A DNA stretch of 64,000 bases from Liopterus haemorrhoidalis (GCA_963971575.1 OZ020616.1:18115535-18179534); one strand, 5' to 3'; counted from the first letter of the stretch, positions 18,562 through 28,848 are shown. Program-made: numbers and translations. The notes: generated by a model not told the origin, from the letters alone.

Positions 18562-18874
18562 ACCTAGATGATAGTAAATTAGAACGTTTGAGGTTCTGTC
18601 ACATTTGAAAACGAAACACAAACTATATATTTCTACGTTATGCTACAGCTAAACAGTTGGTAATATCTTAACAAATAAAAATATACCTAGAATTTCTTAA
18701 GAAATTGATGAAAAATAGAACTTGTTCTATTTTCAAAATAAATTGATCAATTTTTTTATCAATTAATTGTTCAATTTATTGTTAAAATTTGAACACTATA
18801 CACACTTCAATAAATTGAATGTCAACTTTTTTAATTAATTGATCAATAAATTGAATCGTGTAAAACCCACTTAA

Positions 18875-20540
18875 GGTATACATATATTCAGTGGTGTGTT
18901 GATAAATAGTTAACAACCGACAGATTACCGGAAGAAAAAGAAAATGACCTATATTTCATTTCATATTCTTAAGACCTTATCACACTAGAGTTAATACTAA
19001 CGGCTTGACTTGGAAAATTAAAGTTTTTACATTCGAATCGAAGTCATATGCGTGTGATAGTATGAAAAAAAAAACTTAAGTTTTAAAGACTAGGCAAATG
19101 GAACAAGTTTCAATTCCTGTGTCTATTTAACCAGGTTTGTCAAAAAGTGCGTGCGCCAACTGATGCCCTCTCGCTCTTAGCTGTTTTGCGTCTTTGTCTT
19201 TTTTTTACTTTGAGATTAGTTTGTTGTATAATTGTTATTTTCGAATGTAATATTAAAAAAAAAAGATTTTGGAAGAACAACCAATTAATTTAGTGAAACC
19301 TCACAAACAGTGGCGCAACCAAGGGGGGGGGGGCGATGGGCCTGTGCCCCTCCCAGGACAAGCAGATTACACGGCGCTGCCCGGAGAGTTGAAGATAAAA
19401 TTTAAACACAACAGTAGTTAATTTTTCAATTGCTTCATTGTAAACAATATTGGGATTTTCTTTTTTTTTTTTTTTTCGTATAAATTAACATTTTTTTAAG
19501 ATTGCCTACTTTTGATAAAGTGTCATAATTATTGTTCAAGTGAAAATACATCACTTTCCAAATATGCTCCAACGAATTATATGAAGGGGAGCGTTGATCC
19601 TTTTTCCCCCTGACACATCGACTAAAAAATTCGCCCAGTCAAATGATGAAACTGTTTTAAACAACTAATTACTCGATTCAGATAAGATAAAGTGGAAATC
19701 TGACTTCGGCATAACCTTCAGAATGTAATTTTAAAATGACACCTCAAACGTGAAATAGAGTAAAAATAGTACAAATATAATAAAGAGAGTAGTTTTGGAG
19801 ACAATAGCGCTCTTAAAATCGGTATTTGGTTTTATTTTGTAGATAAATGTGTATATCAATATCTTCTTAGGTATTTTTGAAATTATAATGTTTTACACAC
19901 AAAAAGGACTGATATAAGTTGTACTGAACAACAGCGGCGTATTCAGATGGAGGGGGGGGGGGACACAAGCCAATTTTACAATATAAATAAAAGTAAACTA
20001 TAAATTACTTTAAATAAAATTGAAATACAATATAACTTGTTTTTTTTTTTTTGGTTTAAGTGGAACTAGATTTGCAATTCTAGTAACTTTTACCGTTTAA
20101 ATAAGGCTTTTGATCATTTTGTTTAGCAAAAGCCCTCTTCAAACCTTAAAAGGAGAGCTTATGACAATTTACAAAAATGAAAATTCCAGGTAGTTCCGCG
20201 TAAAGGTATGGAAGAGCCCATACCTACTCACCAAAGTCTGCCCTAGTATATATGTATAGCTTCCCCAGGCAAAAGTGAAAACGTCAATTATAAAACGGAA
20301 TAAGAAATTATTTATTATTACAAATACCTAATACTAGTACAATGCATAAACATAAAAATTAAGTCTTGCTATTTGTTCTAAATAATTTTATTTTAAATAA
20401 CAACTATGTATTAAATGTTAAACAAAATTATTTCGAGGTTAATTATATTAGCATTTAGTTTCTGTAGATGATGCCCACAGATCTTCGTATAGCTGTCATT
20501 TAAAATTTTCAATCCAATTTTTCTAATAACTGGCACACAG
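18875..20540. other. No gene; isolated hAT-like termini and homopolymer tracts
   Basis: CAGTGGCGCAACCAAGG at 19309 and CAGCGGCGTATTCAGATGG at 19931 both resemble hAT left ends and run into G-tracts of ten bases. No right ends were matched to them. The remainder is A/T rich without a credible reading frame. Confidence 0.4.
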
Positions 20541-21027
20541 TATAATCTGTCTCAATTTGTAATACGAAACTAGATCTGGTTACTTTGGTGACTGTTGTGG
20601 TGTAAATAGACTTTTTTGAAACCATGTAAACTTGTAAATCTGGCTTTTACATTTTTAGTGAAATTTCATTATATTGAGGTTATATTCACTCAAAAACTAC
20701 ATGTCAGATACCAAATTGACATGTCAAATTTGTGATTGACAAGTCAAATATTTTGAATTATATACAAATATTTATTTAATCTTATTTCGCTTATTCATAT
20801 TTTCTATCCTGGTTGTATAAAATGTCTTTCAAATACTTGTCAATTTATGTTTTATACAATTTGTGTTAGCAAGTTGACATATACGTAATTTAATGTCAAT
20901 TATGAATTGTCAAATATTTTGAAAGGTGTTACTTCAGAATTACCACCCTAAGATGATATTTTAAATATACAACATAAAAAATGAAGTTTCCCTGTTAGTT
21001 TCGTATTACAAAATGAGACAGATAATA

Positions 21028-21747
21028 CAGTGATGGGCGTTTACACGTAAACTTTAATTGTTTACGTTTACGTGTAAACTTATGTAAACAATTGGTAAAC
21101 TTGTCAACAATGTAAACAATGTAAACTTTGAAAACTGTCAAATAATGAGGTTATATTTAGTTATTTAATACGAATAATAGAGAGTTAATGAACAAGTATA
21201 TTCAGTTCAAAACAATAAATTTATTTAAAAAATGGTGGCAAGAAACCGAAGGAATAGTTCTGAAGAACTAGGTTTTGTTTTAATTAGTGAAAATGAAAGA
21301 AAATATAGGGCGTTATGCAAAATTTGCAATGAATCTTTTCGTTATTAAAAAATATAGGCTGATTTTCTTTAAGGTGAAATTTAATGTATTTTGTTAATAA
21401 AATTATTAGACTGAATTTTTTAAAGAAAAAAGTTTTTTATTTTTCATATTCATATTTACTAATTTGTATGTAACACCTGTATAATGATGCAAATTCGATT
21501 TTTATTAATATGTATATTGGCTTGTCCTAATTTTATATACTTACTTTTTCATTAAAATTTTATTATTTATAAAAATGTATTGATAATGAGGTTCTGTAAA
21601 TCAAAACAAGTGCGCATGTCTAAGTCATTGTTTACATTGTTTACGTTGTTCACATTGTTTACAAGAGTTTTTGTGTTTACTTTACATTATTGTTTACGCG
21701 TCAACAATGAGGTAACTTACATCATGTAACTTACGCGCCCATCACTG
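21028..21747 (+). mobile_element. hAT element derivative
   Basis: The ends are CAGTGATGGGCGTTTAC and TTACGCGCCCATCACTG. An exact 8-bp duplication, AGATAATA, flanks it (21020-21027 and 21748-21755). GTTTAC-type motifs are packed near both ends, on both strands, as expected for transposase binding. It keeps only the first exon-sized piece of a BED finger (21232-21348). It inserted into the right end of an older MITE. Confidence 0.92.
21232..21348 (+). pseudogene. hAT transposase BED-finger start, truncated
   Basis: 38 codons from ATG: MVARNRRNSSEELGFVLISE then RKYRALCKICNESFRY and a stop. The Cys-x-x-Cys (CKIC) in this position is the first half of a BED zinc finger, the DNA-binding domain at the start of hAT transposases. 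The His/Cys half and the catalytic region are deleted. Confidence 0.6.
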
Positions 21748-21756
21748 AGATAATAT

Positions 21757-22112
21757 CTTAATTTATCGAAATATTTTCGAAATGTTCATCCATTATTACA
21801 AATAATTTTGTCCTTCATACACTGTTTTCGATAAAACCTAACTATATTTCCAAAATGTCTTGTTCATCGTCCACAATTACTTCACCATCCATTCTTATAA
21901 TTAAAAATGTTAACACTTATATTTTCAATAACTGTCAAAATATGACATTTGAGTTTCACTTAAATAATAAGCCCAACCTAATCTAGGGCTTAATTTAGGT
22001 TTCACTTAACAAAAAATAAGTTCCACTTAAACAGCGGTGCAATGGAATAAATGTCACTTAACAGTTTTAAGTTATACTTAAAGTTTAAGTGTTAGCGGTG
22101 CAACTGGCCCTA
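21757..22112 (-). mobile_element. Harbinger-like fragment with one terminus
   Basis: The right end reads GCGGTGCAACTGGCCCTAA; inverted, it starts TTAGGGCCAGTTGCACC, a terminus often seen on insect Harbinger-type elements. TTAAGTGAA-type motifs recur inside. On the minus strand at about 21898-21850 is a short frame MDGEVIVDDEQDILEI. The left end was not found. Confidence 0.4.
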
Positions 22113-22179
22113 AGTCCCTCTCACGCTCTGATTGGTCAGAAGGTACGAGACAACCTTTACTTTAATAATCTTGTGTTAT

Positions 22180-22335
22180 CTCTTTGATATGCAGGATTCG
22201 GAAATCAGTGTTGCTCGGGTTACTTCGCATTGTACGGGCACTGGATCTGGCGTAATTTCCGCGTCTGCATATCGTCAGGGTTTGGGATGCAGCTATGTGC
22301 ATTTAGCTCTACTAGTCTCTAGTATGACGTGGCAC
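22180..22335 (+). repeat. Dispersed module M, copy 1
   Basis: About 150 bp match 32391-32545: 'tgcaggat', 'gcgggcactg/gtacgggcactgg', 'tctggcgtaatttccgcg', and 'ctagtctctagtatgacg'. The match ends near 22332 and the right part of the module is replaced by unrelated sequence. A frame of 93 codons overlaps it but has no recognisable domain. Confidence 0.6.
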
Positions 22336-22696
22336 AAGGGAGGGCCAGCTGGGAGCCACAGCAGATTAGAGGAGGGCTCGGACCCCTCGCTAGCGCCACC
22401 ATTGCTATCTTAATAAACACTAAGATCTTTAACGGCTTAGCCGGCTGATTAAAGCCACGTTTTTAACAATTCCACAACTTTGTGCATATCCACATCCATA
22501 AAGATTTCACAAAGGGTTTCACTGTACTGAATACATCTGTTTGTAATTAACAGAACAAGGAGTGTACTATGATTTTTATGCTATGGCTGTGTTATGTATT
22601 TATTATAAACGAGGATTAAGAGTTGCATCTTCAATGGAGTATTTATATTTAATGGAGTTATATTTTCTGGTGAAGCTTTAATTTCGAATTATTTTT

Positions 22697-23180
22697 ACTT
22701 GCCCGAGCTTAATATATAAGGGGCAAGTATTGTAATCGCGAAAATTGTCGATGTCGAGATTTTGACTGATGACCACGTTTCATGGTCCAGGGAATCCAAA
22801 AAACCTATTTTCGAAGTGCCGTCCGTATGTGTGTGTGTGTGGGTGTGTGTCTGTGTGTATACACGATAACTCAAAAACGGTTTAACTTAAAGAGTTCGTT
22901 GTGGTACTAAAAAATTCTCCTAGTAATTGGGAAGAACTCTATTGTTTTTTATTAAAATCTGAAACCGGAAACGGAAGTTATTAAAGTTTAAAATTTAAAA
23001 AAATTCGTAACTAGTAAACCAAGCCTTGGACAAAAATTTGTATAGGACATAATTTAATGTATTTTTGAAGATTTGCCTAAATCTGTTTTTAAATTAAAAA
23101 AAAAAATTATCTATTTTTTTTTAAATTATTTTTTTATGGGAGGGCAAGTCTAGCGGAGGTCTCCCTACGCCACTGGTTTA
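22697..23180. repeat. Dispersed repeat family C (related to family A)
   Basis: The left side reads CTTGCCCGAGC then ATATATAAGGGGCAAGTATTG, close to family A's 'atatataagggaggtattg'. The core is a GTGTGTGT run. The right side has GGGCAAG, matching the left CTTGCCC in inverted orientation, followed by a small hairpin GGAGGTCTCC. Subterminal inverted repeats, a microsatellite core and a terminal hairpin are the layout of DINE/Helentron-type elements. No TIR or duplication was found. Confidence 0.5.
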
Positions 23181-23539
23181 TTGTACGTTTGGTAGCAAGT
23201 TTGTTTGCGCTAGTCTGCATAATTTTTAACAGTGACTAAGAAGAGGAGAACTTAAAAACACGAAATAAAAAAAGGACCAGGATCACACGAAGTGTGGTTT
23301 GGATTTTCTCAATGTAATTTTAATTACATTAATCTAACCAATATGCATTATGAATAACACTAATTATACATCAGCCAACATAGCCTTAAGATAAGACTTG
23401 TATAACATCATAATGCTAAACGATGGGATAACCGAAACCATTTCTTGTGGAATTAAGTATGTAGGATTAGATTTAATTAAAGAGTAAACGCTTGTTTCTT
23501 TCTCAGACAATTTGTTAATAAAGAAAAAGGTAAAATATA
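23181..23539 (-). other. Unrecognised open frame abutting the mariner
   Basis: On the minus strand a frame ends at 23364 and reads KLSEKETSVYSLIKSNPTYL then PQEMVSVIPSFSIMMLYKSY. It runs up to the mariner edge at 23540. It looks protein-like in composition but I recognise no family. It may be a host exon end or a transposon relic cut by the insertion. Confidence 0.25.
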
Positions 23540-24354
23540 TCAGGTCGTCAAGGATGAAACTTGTAGTTAATAATATTCCCAACTTGAACAGCTTATTGTT
23601 TGACATTGGCTTAATATTTTACCGTTCTGTTTTTTTTTTTTTGTTGGAAAGTTACTTATCTCGCCTGTTTAAAGAAACCATTGTATACTCTAAAAAATAT
23701 GAAAAACTTTTGTTAAAAATGAATTTTGTTGAAAATGGAACGGTCGGAAATTTGCACTATTATGAAGTATGAGTTCTTATGTGGAACTACGGCATCACAG
23801 ACCGCGCGAAACATTAATAGTGTATTTGGCTCTAGTGTTACTACGCAGCAGACAATATCAAATTGGTTCGCCAAATTTCGTACAGGTAACTTAAAAACCA
23901 ATAAAAAAAAAACCTGGCTCATCGATCACAGCAAAAATATACTGCAACCAACTGGACGAAATGATGTAAAAACAGCCTAAATTGGTCAATAGGCCCTATC
24001 TTATTGCATGATAAATGACTGTGGCAAAACTACAGAAATTGGAGTTGGAACTTCTTCATCATCCTCCATACTCACCAGACCTAGCCCCCACTAATTACCA
24101 CTTCTTCCGCAATTTAGACAACTTTATAAAAGGAAAACAGCTTAATTCCGACAATGGTGTAAAACTGGCCTTCCAAGATTTCATTGACTCTCGTTCGCCA
24201 GGGTTTTATACCACCTGAACAACCTGCCGCTTAAATGGTAAAAGTGTATAGACAATATGGGTGCACAATTTGATGAACAAAATAATTCCTTATATTTTTA
24301 AGTTATCAACCAACTTTGCCTTTTTTTCTACAAATTTCATCCTTGACGACCTAA
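23540..24354 (+). mobile_element. Mariner element, internally deleted
   Basis: The inverted repeats are TCAGGTCGTCAAGGATGAAA and (inverted) TTAGGTCGTCAAGGATGAAA, with TA duplications at 23538-23539 and 24355-24356. At 815 bp it is short of the 1.3 kb usual for mariner. Transposase remnants lie at 23726-24300. Confidence 0.9.
23726..24300 (+). pseudogene. Mariner transposase, deleted and frameshifted
   Basis: MERSEICTIMKYEFLCG, TASQTARNINSVFG and QTISNWFAKFRTGN form the paired-type helix-turn-helix that binds the terminal repeats. The frame then jumps to a C-terminal piece: GSSITAKIYCNQLDE (shifted), KLELELLHHPPYSPDLAPTN, YHFFRNLDNF, and RSPGFY. The stretch with the first two catalytic Asp residues (TGDE and HHDNARPH motifs) is missing. 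In the third motif, PDLAPTNYHFF has Asn where SDY or TDY normally supplies the last Asp. Frameshifts at about 23915 and 24205 confirm it is dead. Confidence 0.85.
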
Positions 24355-24479
24355 TATAATACTAGCCGAGTTGCAATAATGAAGGGAGTAGTCGAAGTAA
24401 AGTATCCATAACTGGCTAACAGGAAACGTATTGCTTTTTATAACAACGAATATTAATTTGACCTTACACCCTCAGACTG

Positions 24480-24620
24480 TGGGGGCCCATTTTAAATATG
24501 ATAAGCCACAGTTATTTAAATGAAGGTTAAATAATTCATTGTACTTCATAGTACTTATTTTGAAAGGCCTTCAACATAATTTGTTTCCAAGACTTGCGAG
24601 CGGATCGAGCCCTTTAAATG
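24480..24620. repeat. Dispersed repeat family D, copy 1
   Basis: 'attgtacttcatagtactta', 'gaaaggcctt' and 'acttgcgagcgg' are matched in inverted orientation at 45828-45960. Non-coding; element type not determined. Confidence 0.55.
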
Positions 24621-24664
24621 TTTGCCAGCTGGTTGCTATGATTCCTTATGACTGAAGAATAAGG

Positions 24665-24856
24665 TTGCCGGTCACTATGGTGTAATGGTTAATATACTAG
24701 CGTGTAAACTGTTAGACCAGGGTGGTTCGGGTTCGAATCCCGGTGATGGCATGGATGTTTGTATTTGTAGAAGGTTTAAAAATGTATAATTAAAAATAAA
24801 ATCTTGTATCCTGGTTAACGACCATAGTTGCTAAGACCAAATAAATATAGAAAAAA
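24665..24856 (+). mobile_element. tRNA-derived SINE
   Basis: The element is flanked by a perfect 9-bp duplication, AGAATAAGG, at 24656-24664 and 24857-24865. The head (24667-24752) is tRNA-like. A box A reads TGGTGTAATGGTTA, box B reads GGTTCGAATCC, and the T-stem pairs. The acceptor ends pair (GCC-GTCA with TGATGGC) only if one base is bulged. An unrelated body of about 80 bp and an A-rich tail (AAATAAATATAGAAAAAAA) follow. Polymerase III promoter boxes, a body, an A-rich tail and a long duplication define a SINE mobilised by a LINE. Confidence 0.85.
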
Positions 24857-24865
24857 AGAATAAGG

Positions 24866-25777
24866 ATGTTTCGAATTAAAGTCTACATTTTAGGAAGCAA
24901 GCCGGCTCCTAAAAATACGCGCATGAGCTACTTTACAGAAAAATGCAACATTACTATAATTTAGTTGAAAAATTGCGATTATTTTACATTTAAAAGTAAT
25001 TTTTGCTACAGCAAACATGATATTATAACATTTTTCATGGGCATTTACAACTTTCTAGTAAATTTTATATCCATTTTACTAAATACTGTATTTTATCTAA
25101 AAAAATTGATGTAATTTTCAACTTTTTGTGCAAATATTAGTATCAATATTGTAAAACTCGCTACAATTTCATTAATTGAATTCCATGGATTTTTTACAGT
25201 GTACCTTATAATTTCGCATATTAAGTACGTAAATTTTACCAGAAATAACTCATTGTTAAAATAAAATTTTGGCATTTGTTACATATCTTAGGTATTTCTA
25301 AACTCCTACAAGTGTTTTTGTTTTTTGTACAATAAAATTAAAATGTGGCCCGAATACGTTTTACGAGGTATTTAAAGATGACCACAGTATTGGAATATCA
25401 CTGATGTTTTGGATGTAGTTAAAAACATTATTTATTATGCGAAAAAGCATAATCAGCGAACTGGCCTCTATATAAAAAACCTGGTTCAAATCACGAGCCA
25501 CAAGTGCTGGAAATGACTGATTTCTTACCCTAAATGTTTTATGCGATCGTGATTGGCCCTCAACTTTTCTCACACGTCGTCTCGAAGAAGATCGAAATTT
25601 GGCAATTTCATTACGAACTGTCCAAAGACGATTGAGGAAACAAAGGCTTCTATTCTACTTGTAACTTGCTAGGTTTTTCTCGTAATTTATCTAGTTGAAA
25701 GATTGCGTATCGTTCGTGAACTTTTGAACTGACTAGACGCAAACTTTAGCAATATATTGTGCAGAAATGAGTAGCGG
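24866..25777. other. No gene recognised
   Basis: The sequence is A/T rich. On the minus strand, about 25605-25445 reads RSSSRRRVRKVEG then SRSHKTFRVRNQSFPALVAR. This loosely recalls a Tc1-like DNA-binding region, but I cannot extend it and do not call it. Confidence 0.4.
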
Positions 25778-25781
25778 TTAA

Positions 25782-26525
25782 GGGGGGGGGGTATGGTCAG
25801 AGCAGCACATTTTATACCCATTTTCAAGATTTTTTTTTAGAAAACTGTTAATAGTAACTTTATTGGGATAATACCTACAGTAAAGAACAACCTTTGAAGA
25901 GTATCAAAAAAAAAAATTATTGAAAAATATCGAAAATTATCCTCGTGACATGAATTTTAAATTTTCGTTCAGGACAAAGAGTTGATTTGCGGTGAGACAC
26001 ATAACTAATGACTAGATCATCTAAAACAAAAAAACCAAAAATATTTTGTTAGTTTATGAGTTTCTTGAGGTAACGCTGTCGAGTTTTTTCAAATATCTAG
26101 ATTATTTAATTTTTGGTATAAGTTTGAAGTCAAAAAAACGAAAAAAACGGATTTTTTTTTTCGAAATTTCTGTTTTCAGTTGTAAAAAATGTCATAAAAA
26201 AAAAACAAGAAAAAAAAATATCTCGACAGCGTTACCTCAAGAAACGCATAAACTAACGAAATATTTTTGATTTTTTTGTTTTAGATGATCCAGTCATTTG
26301 TTATGTGTCTCACCGCAAATCAACTCTTTGTCCTGAACGAAAATTTCAAATTCATATCACGAGCTTAATTTTCGATATTTTTCAATAAAAATTTTTTTGG
26401 ATACTCTTCAAAGGTTGTTCTTTACTGTAGGTGTTATCCCAATCAAGTTACTATTAACAGTTTTCTAAAAAAAAATCTTGAAAATGGGTATAAAATGTGC
26501 TGCTCTGACCATACCCCCCCGCCCC
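25782..26525. mobile_element. Palindromic MITE with TTAA target duplication
   Basis: TTAA stands at 25778-25781 and 26526-26529. The left arm (25782 to about 26090) and the right arm (about 26222-26525) are inverted copies over 300 bp. Landmarks are TATGGTCAGAGCAGCACATT near the ends and 'gaggtaacgctgtcgag' at the centre, with only a 130-bp A/T-rich loop. A TTAA target points to piggyBac or Kolobok. No transposase. A transcript through it would fold into a long hairpin. Confidence 0.8.
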
Positions 26526-26589
26526 TTAAGTTTAAAATTTCCAGATGGGCGAGAACAAGTGTTCTGAAGGCCTAGTAATCTAGGAACTT

Positions 26590-27950
26590 TATTGAAAAGT
26601 ACAGTGACTGTATAAAGACAGTGTGGCCTTACGGTGGTCTTATTTTCTATTGGTCGAGCTGAAGTCCGCCATATTTCTTCCAACTTTGTTACAGATTATA
26701 TATGGTTTACATGTGTTTAGCTTGTGTTTCAACAGATTTAAGTGATATTTTCAAATAATATACGTATATTTAGACGTTTAATAGTGAATATTGTTGTGTT
26801 TGTGATGAGTAATGAGTAATGTAGATAATGTAAACTGTGCACATATTTTAAATTGTCCCAAATTAAAATTAAAAATAATGAAACGTTTTGTTATGTTAAG
26901 GTTTAAAATTGCTGGGGAAAAAAGGCTAAATGAACATAAAAAAACATTATGCCACTAAATCAATGGATGGCTTCACAATTATAAGAAGTATTTACTTTCA
27001 TTAATCTTAATGTTATTCCATGCTGATTTCATTTTATTTTTCACCTGACCATAATTTTAGTTGAATAAATGCATAATTGATAATATATACATCAGTTTTC
27101 TTTATTAATATATATCATTTATACCATGAGTTCAAAAAGAAATTGCATAAGGGTTGGCTATGGAAAATAACAGTAATGTCAACAGAAAGCTTTAGAATTA
27201 ATTTACTGTCTGAATTAATTAAATCACTCTTGTTGTCATAAGTTATTTATTGTTACATAAAGCTTGTAGTATACATTATTTTATTTTTCCATAGCCAACT
27301 CTTATGTAATTTCATTTTGAACTCAGGGTATATAACATGTTCTGCTTATTCTTTTTTAATATGAAAACTCCAATTTTTTTTTTTATGTATATAAACATGC
27401 GTTTCCCAAAAATTAGAGAAATGTTGGGTTCTCTAATTTTTATAGAACCTTATCATCATATTTTCCCTATCTTTTTATTCTAATTCTAATGTCCTGTTAG
27501 AACTTGTTTTCTTAAAATTAAAATATTCAAATTAAAATGTAACTCCCGTTTTTATAAAAAAAATGTTTTAGTTTTTATAGGTCCTCAAATAAAATTATAA
27601 AATAATAAAAACATATCTCTTTTATTTCCTTTCATGTCCTTTTTTAAGAATTTTTTTCATTTGTTTTCTTTTTATGTTGCAAACATTTCAAAAAAATACC
27701 TTCAATGGTAGGCAATTTTAATATTTATCTTAATAAATGTTGAATCATATACATGTTTTTTCTTAACAATAAATTGATATTCACAAATATACAAACATAA
27801 GTACGTAAAACTATTAAAAATTTAAGAAATATTATAATATATTAGGATATATTAACATTTATTCCATATAACCCAATACAAATCTGGAATAAACATGGCG
27901 GCTACAGTTCATATGGCCACAAGGTCTTTATACAGTCACTGTATTGAAAA
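26590..27950. repeat. Diverged inverted repeat enclosing A/T-rich DNA
   Basis: ACAGTGACTGTATAAAGAC, GTGGCC and CGCCATATTTCTTCC at 26602-26690 recur inverted at about 27890-27955. The arms are about 80 bp. The 1.2-kb interior has a small MITE (27122-27330) and no credible gene. It may be an old DNA transposon, but no duplication was found. Confidence 0.5.
27122..27330. mobile_element. Small MITE with TA duplication
   Basis: Inverted repeats of about 47 bp: TACCATGAGTTCAAAAAG then 'ggttggctatggaaaa' on the left, and TTTTTCCATAGCCAAC and TTTGAACTCAGGGTA on the right. TA flanks both sides. This suggests a Tc1/mariner-type non-autonomous element of 209 bp. Confidence 0.75.
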
Positions 27951-28193
27951 GAAGAGAGCAGAGTCATCTACCGACCAGTGTTTCAACAATATAACTAAGT
28001 ACAGTGGAACTCCAATATTCGTCCACGCCAATGTTCGTCTTTTTTGTTATTCGTCCTGTTTTTTGTTTGATATTCGTTCGAAAAGTCAATATTCGTCCCA
28101 CCGCCTACCACGACGTGGCCGCCGAGTCAGCTGATCATCTGTTGATTGGCTCAGTCAGTGATTAAAGTGTGCGCATTAACTCTCGTTTAGTAC

Positions 28194-28809
28194 TTTTTAC
28201 CGACCGCCAACATATATAAGGGAGGTATTGTGATCATACCGATTTTGACAGTTCGAGATTTCGATGGATCTCCACGAATTGAGATCCCTACATAACGTTG
28301 TGACTATTTTTAGCATGATGTCTGTCGGTCTGTCTGTCCGTCCGTCTGTCTGTCTGTCCGTCTGTCTGTCCGTCTGTGTACACATGCAGAGCAAATTCGG
28401 CTGAAAGGATTTTTATGAAACTTCATATTTAAGCTTTTGCCATCAATGACACGAGTTGATCAACTTTTGTAAAAAAATCGGTTGACTAGAAATGGAAGTT
28501 TACTCGTGTCGATTTTAAGATTTTTGCGAATATTTAGCAACAGAAACATATTTCGAAAAAATGTATTGAACAAAAGTTACTATAAATGCAATAGCTAATA
28601 ACTTTTATTTGAGACGTAATGATTTGTAATTTTTTTTTGTAAACTCTCAATTTTTTCATACTTATATGTAACGTTTCCATGGTCATGATAAATAATATCT
28701 CTGTTAGAAAATATTAGGCCAAGTTATTTCTACTCCGCTGCTAGAATGTATTTTATATGAGTACTTTATGATGGCGGTCGGTCCTGTGGTGGCCACAGCT
28801 GATTTTTTA
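28194..28809 (+). repeat. Dispersed repeat family A, full copy A1
   Basis: Left edge TTTTTA then CCGACCGCCAACATATATAA; right edge GGCGGTCGGTCC, hairpin CTGTGGTGGCCACAG, CTGA and TTTTTTA. So an ACCGACCGCCA subterminal inverted repeat brackets the element and a hairpin lies at the 3' end. The core is a (GTCTGTCT/GTCC)n array (28320-28378). Other copies are at 38117-39489 (several), 49076-49608 (minus) and 53380-54031 (minus), always against a TTTTTA flank. Open frames of Thr/Asp/Arg/Gln repeats across the core are artefacts. The layout is that of DINE-1-like non-autonomous Helentrons; this is inference from structure. Confidence 0.75.
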
Positions 28810-28848
28810 CAGTTAATTTTTTAATAAATACAGTAATGTAAGTCACCA

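Larger units (their letters stand above)
17827..18871. mobile_element. Harbinger-type MITE with nested hAT elements
   Basis: The terminal inverted repeats start AGTTGGTTTTACACAG on the left and end GTGTAAAACCCACT on the right; both continue into TTCAATTTATTGATCAA-type sequence. A TAA duplication lies at 17824-17826 and 18872-18874. A 3-bp TWA duplication is typical of PIF/Harbinger. There is no transposase. A hAT MITE (18076-18561) sits inside and carries a further one (18217-18514), so the true element is about 560 bp. Confidence 0.75.
20541..21756. mobile_element. MITE-like element split by a hAT insertion
   Basis: The left end has ATCTGTCTCAATTTG and TAATACGAAAC; the right has GTTTCGTATTA and CAAAATGAGACAGAT. 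These are inverted repeats of about 30 bp. The right end is cut by the hAT at 21028 and resumes after it. Just inside the left end, 'actagatctggttac' matches a phrase shared with the CCCAGC element (15765) and with 55583. No coding frame. Confidence 0.65.

Noticed and set aside
24667..24752. Functional tRNA gene
   Set aside because: The acceptor stem needs a bulge, the anticodon arm is poor, and the body, A-rich tail and 9-bp duplications identify a SINE.
25361..25605. Tc1-like DNA-binding region on the minus strand
   Set aside because: A short Arg-rich stretch recalls it, but no terminal repeats or catalytic motifs support it.
28197..28394. Thr/Asp/Arg/Gln-rich frames over GTCTGTCT cores (also 38669-39101 and 53773-53967)
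   Set aside because: Translations of a microsatellite core in family A, present in either orientation and not conserved.
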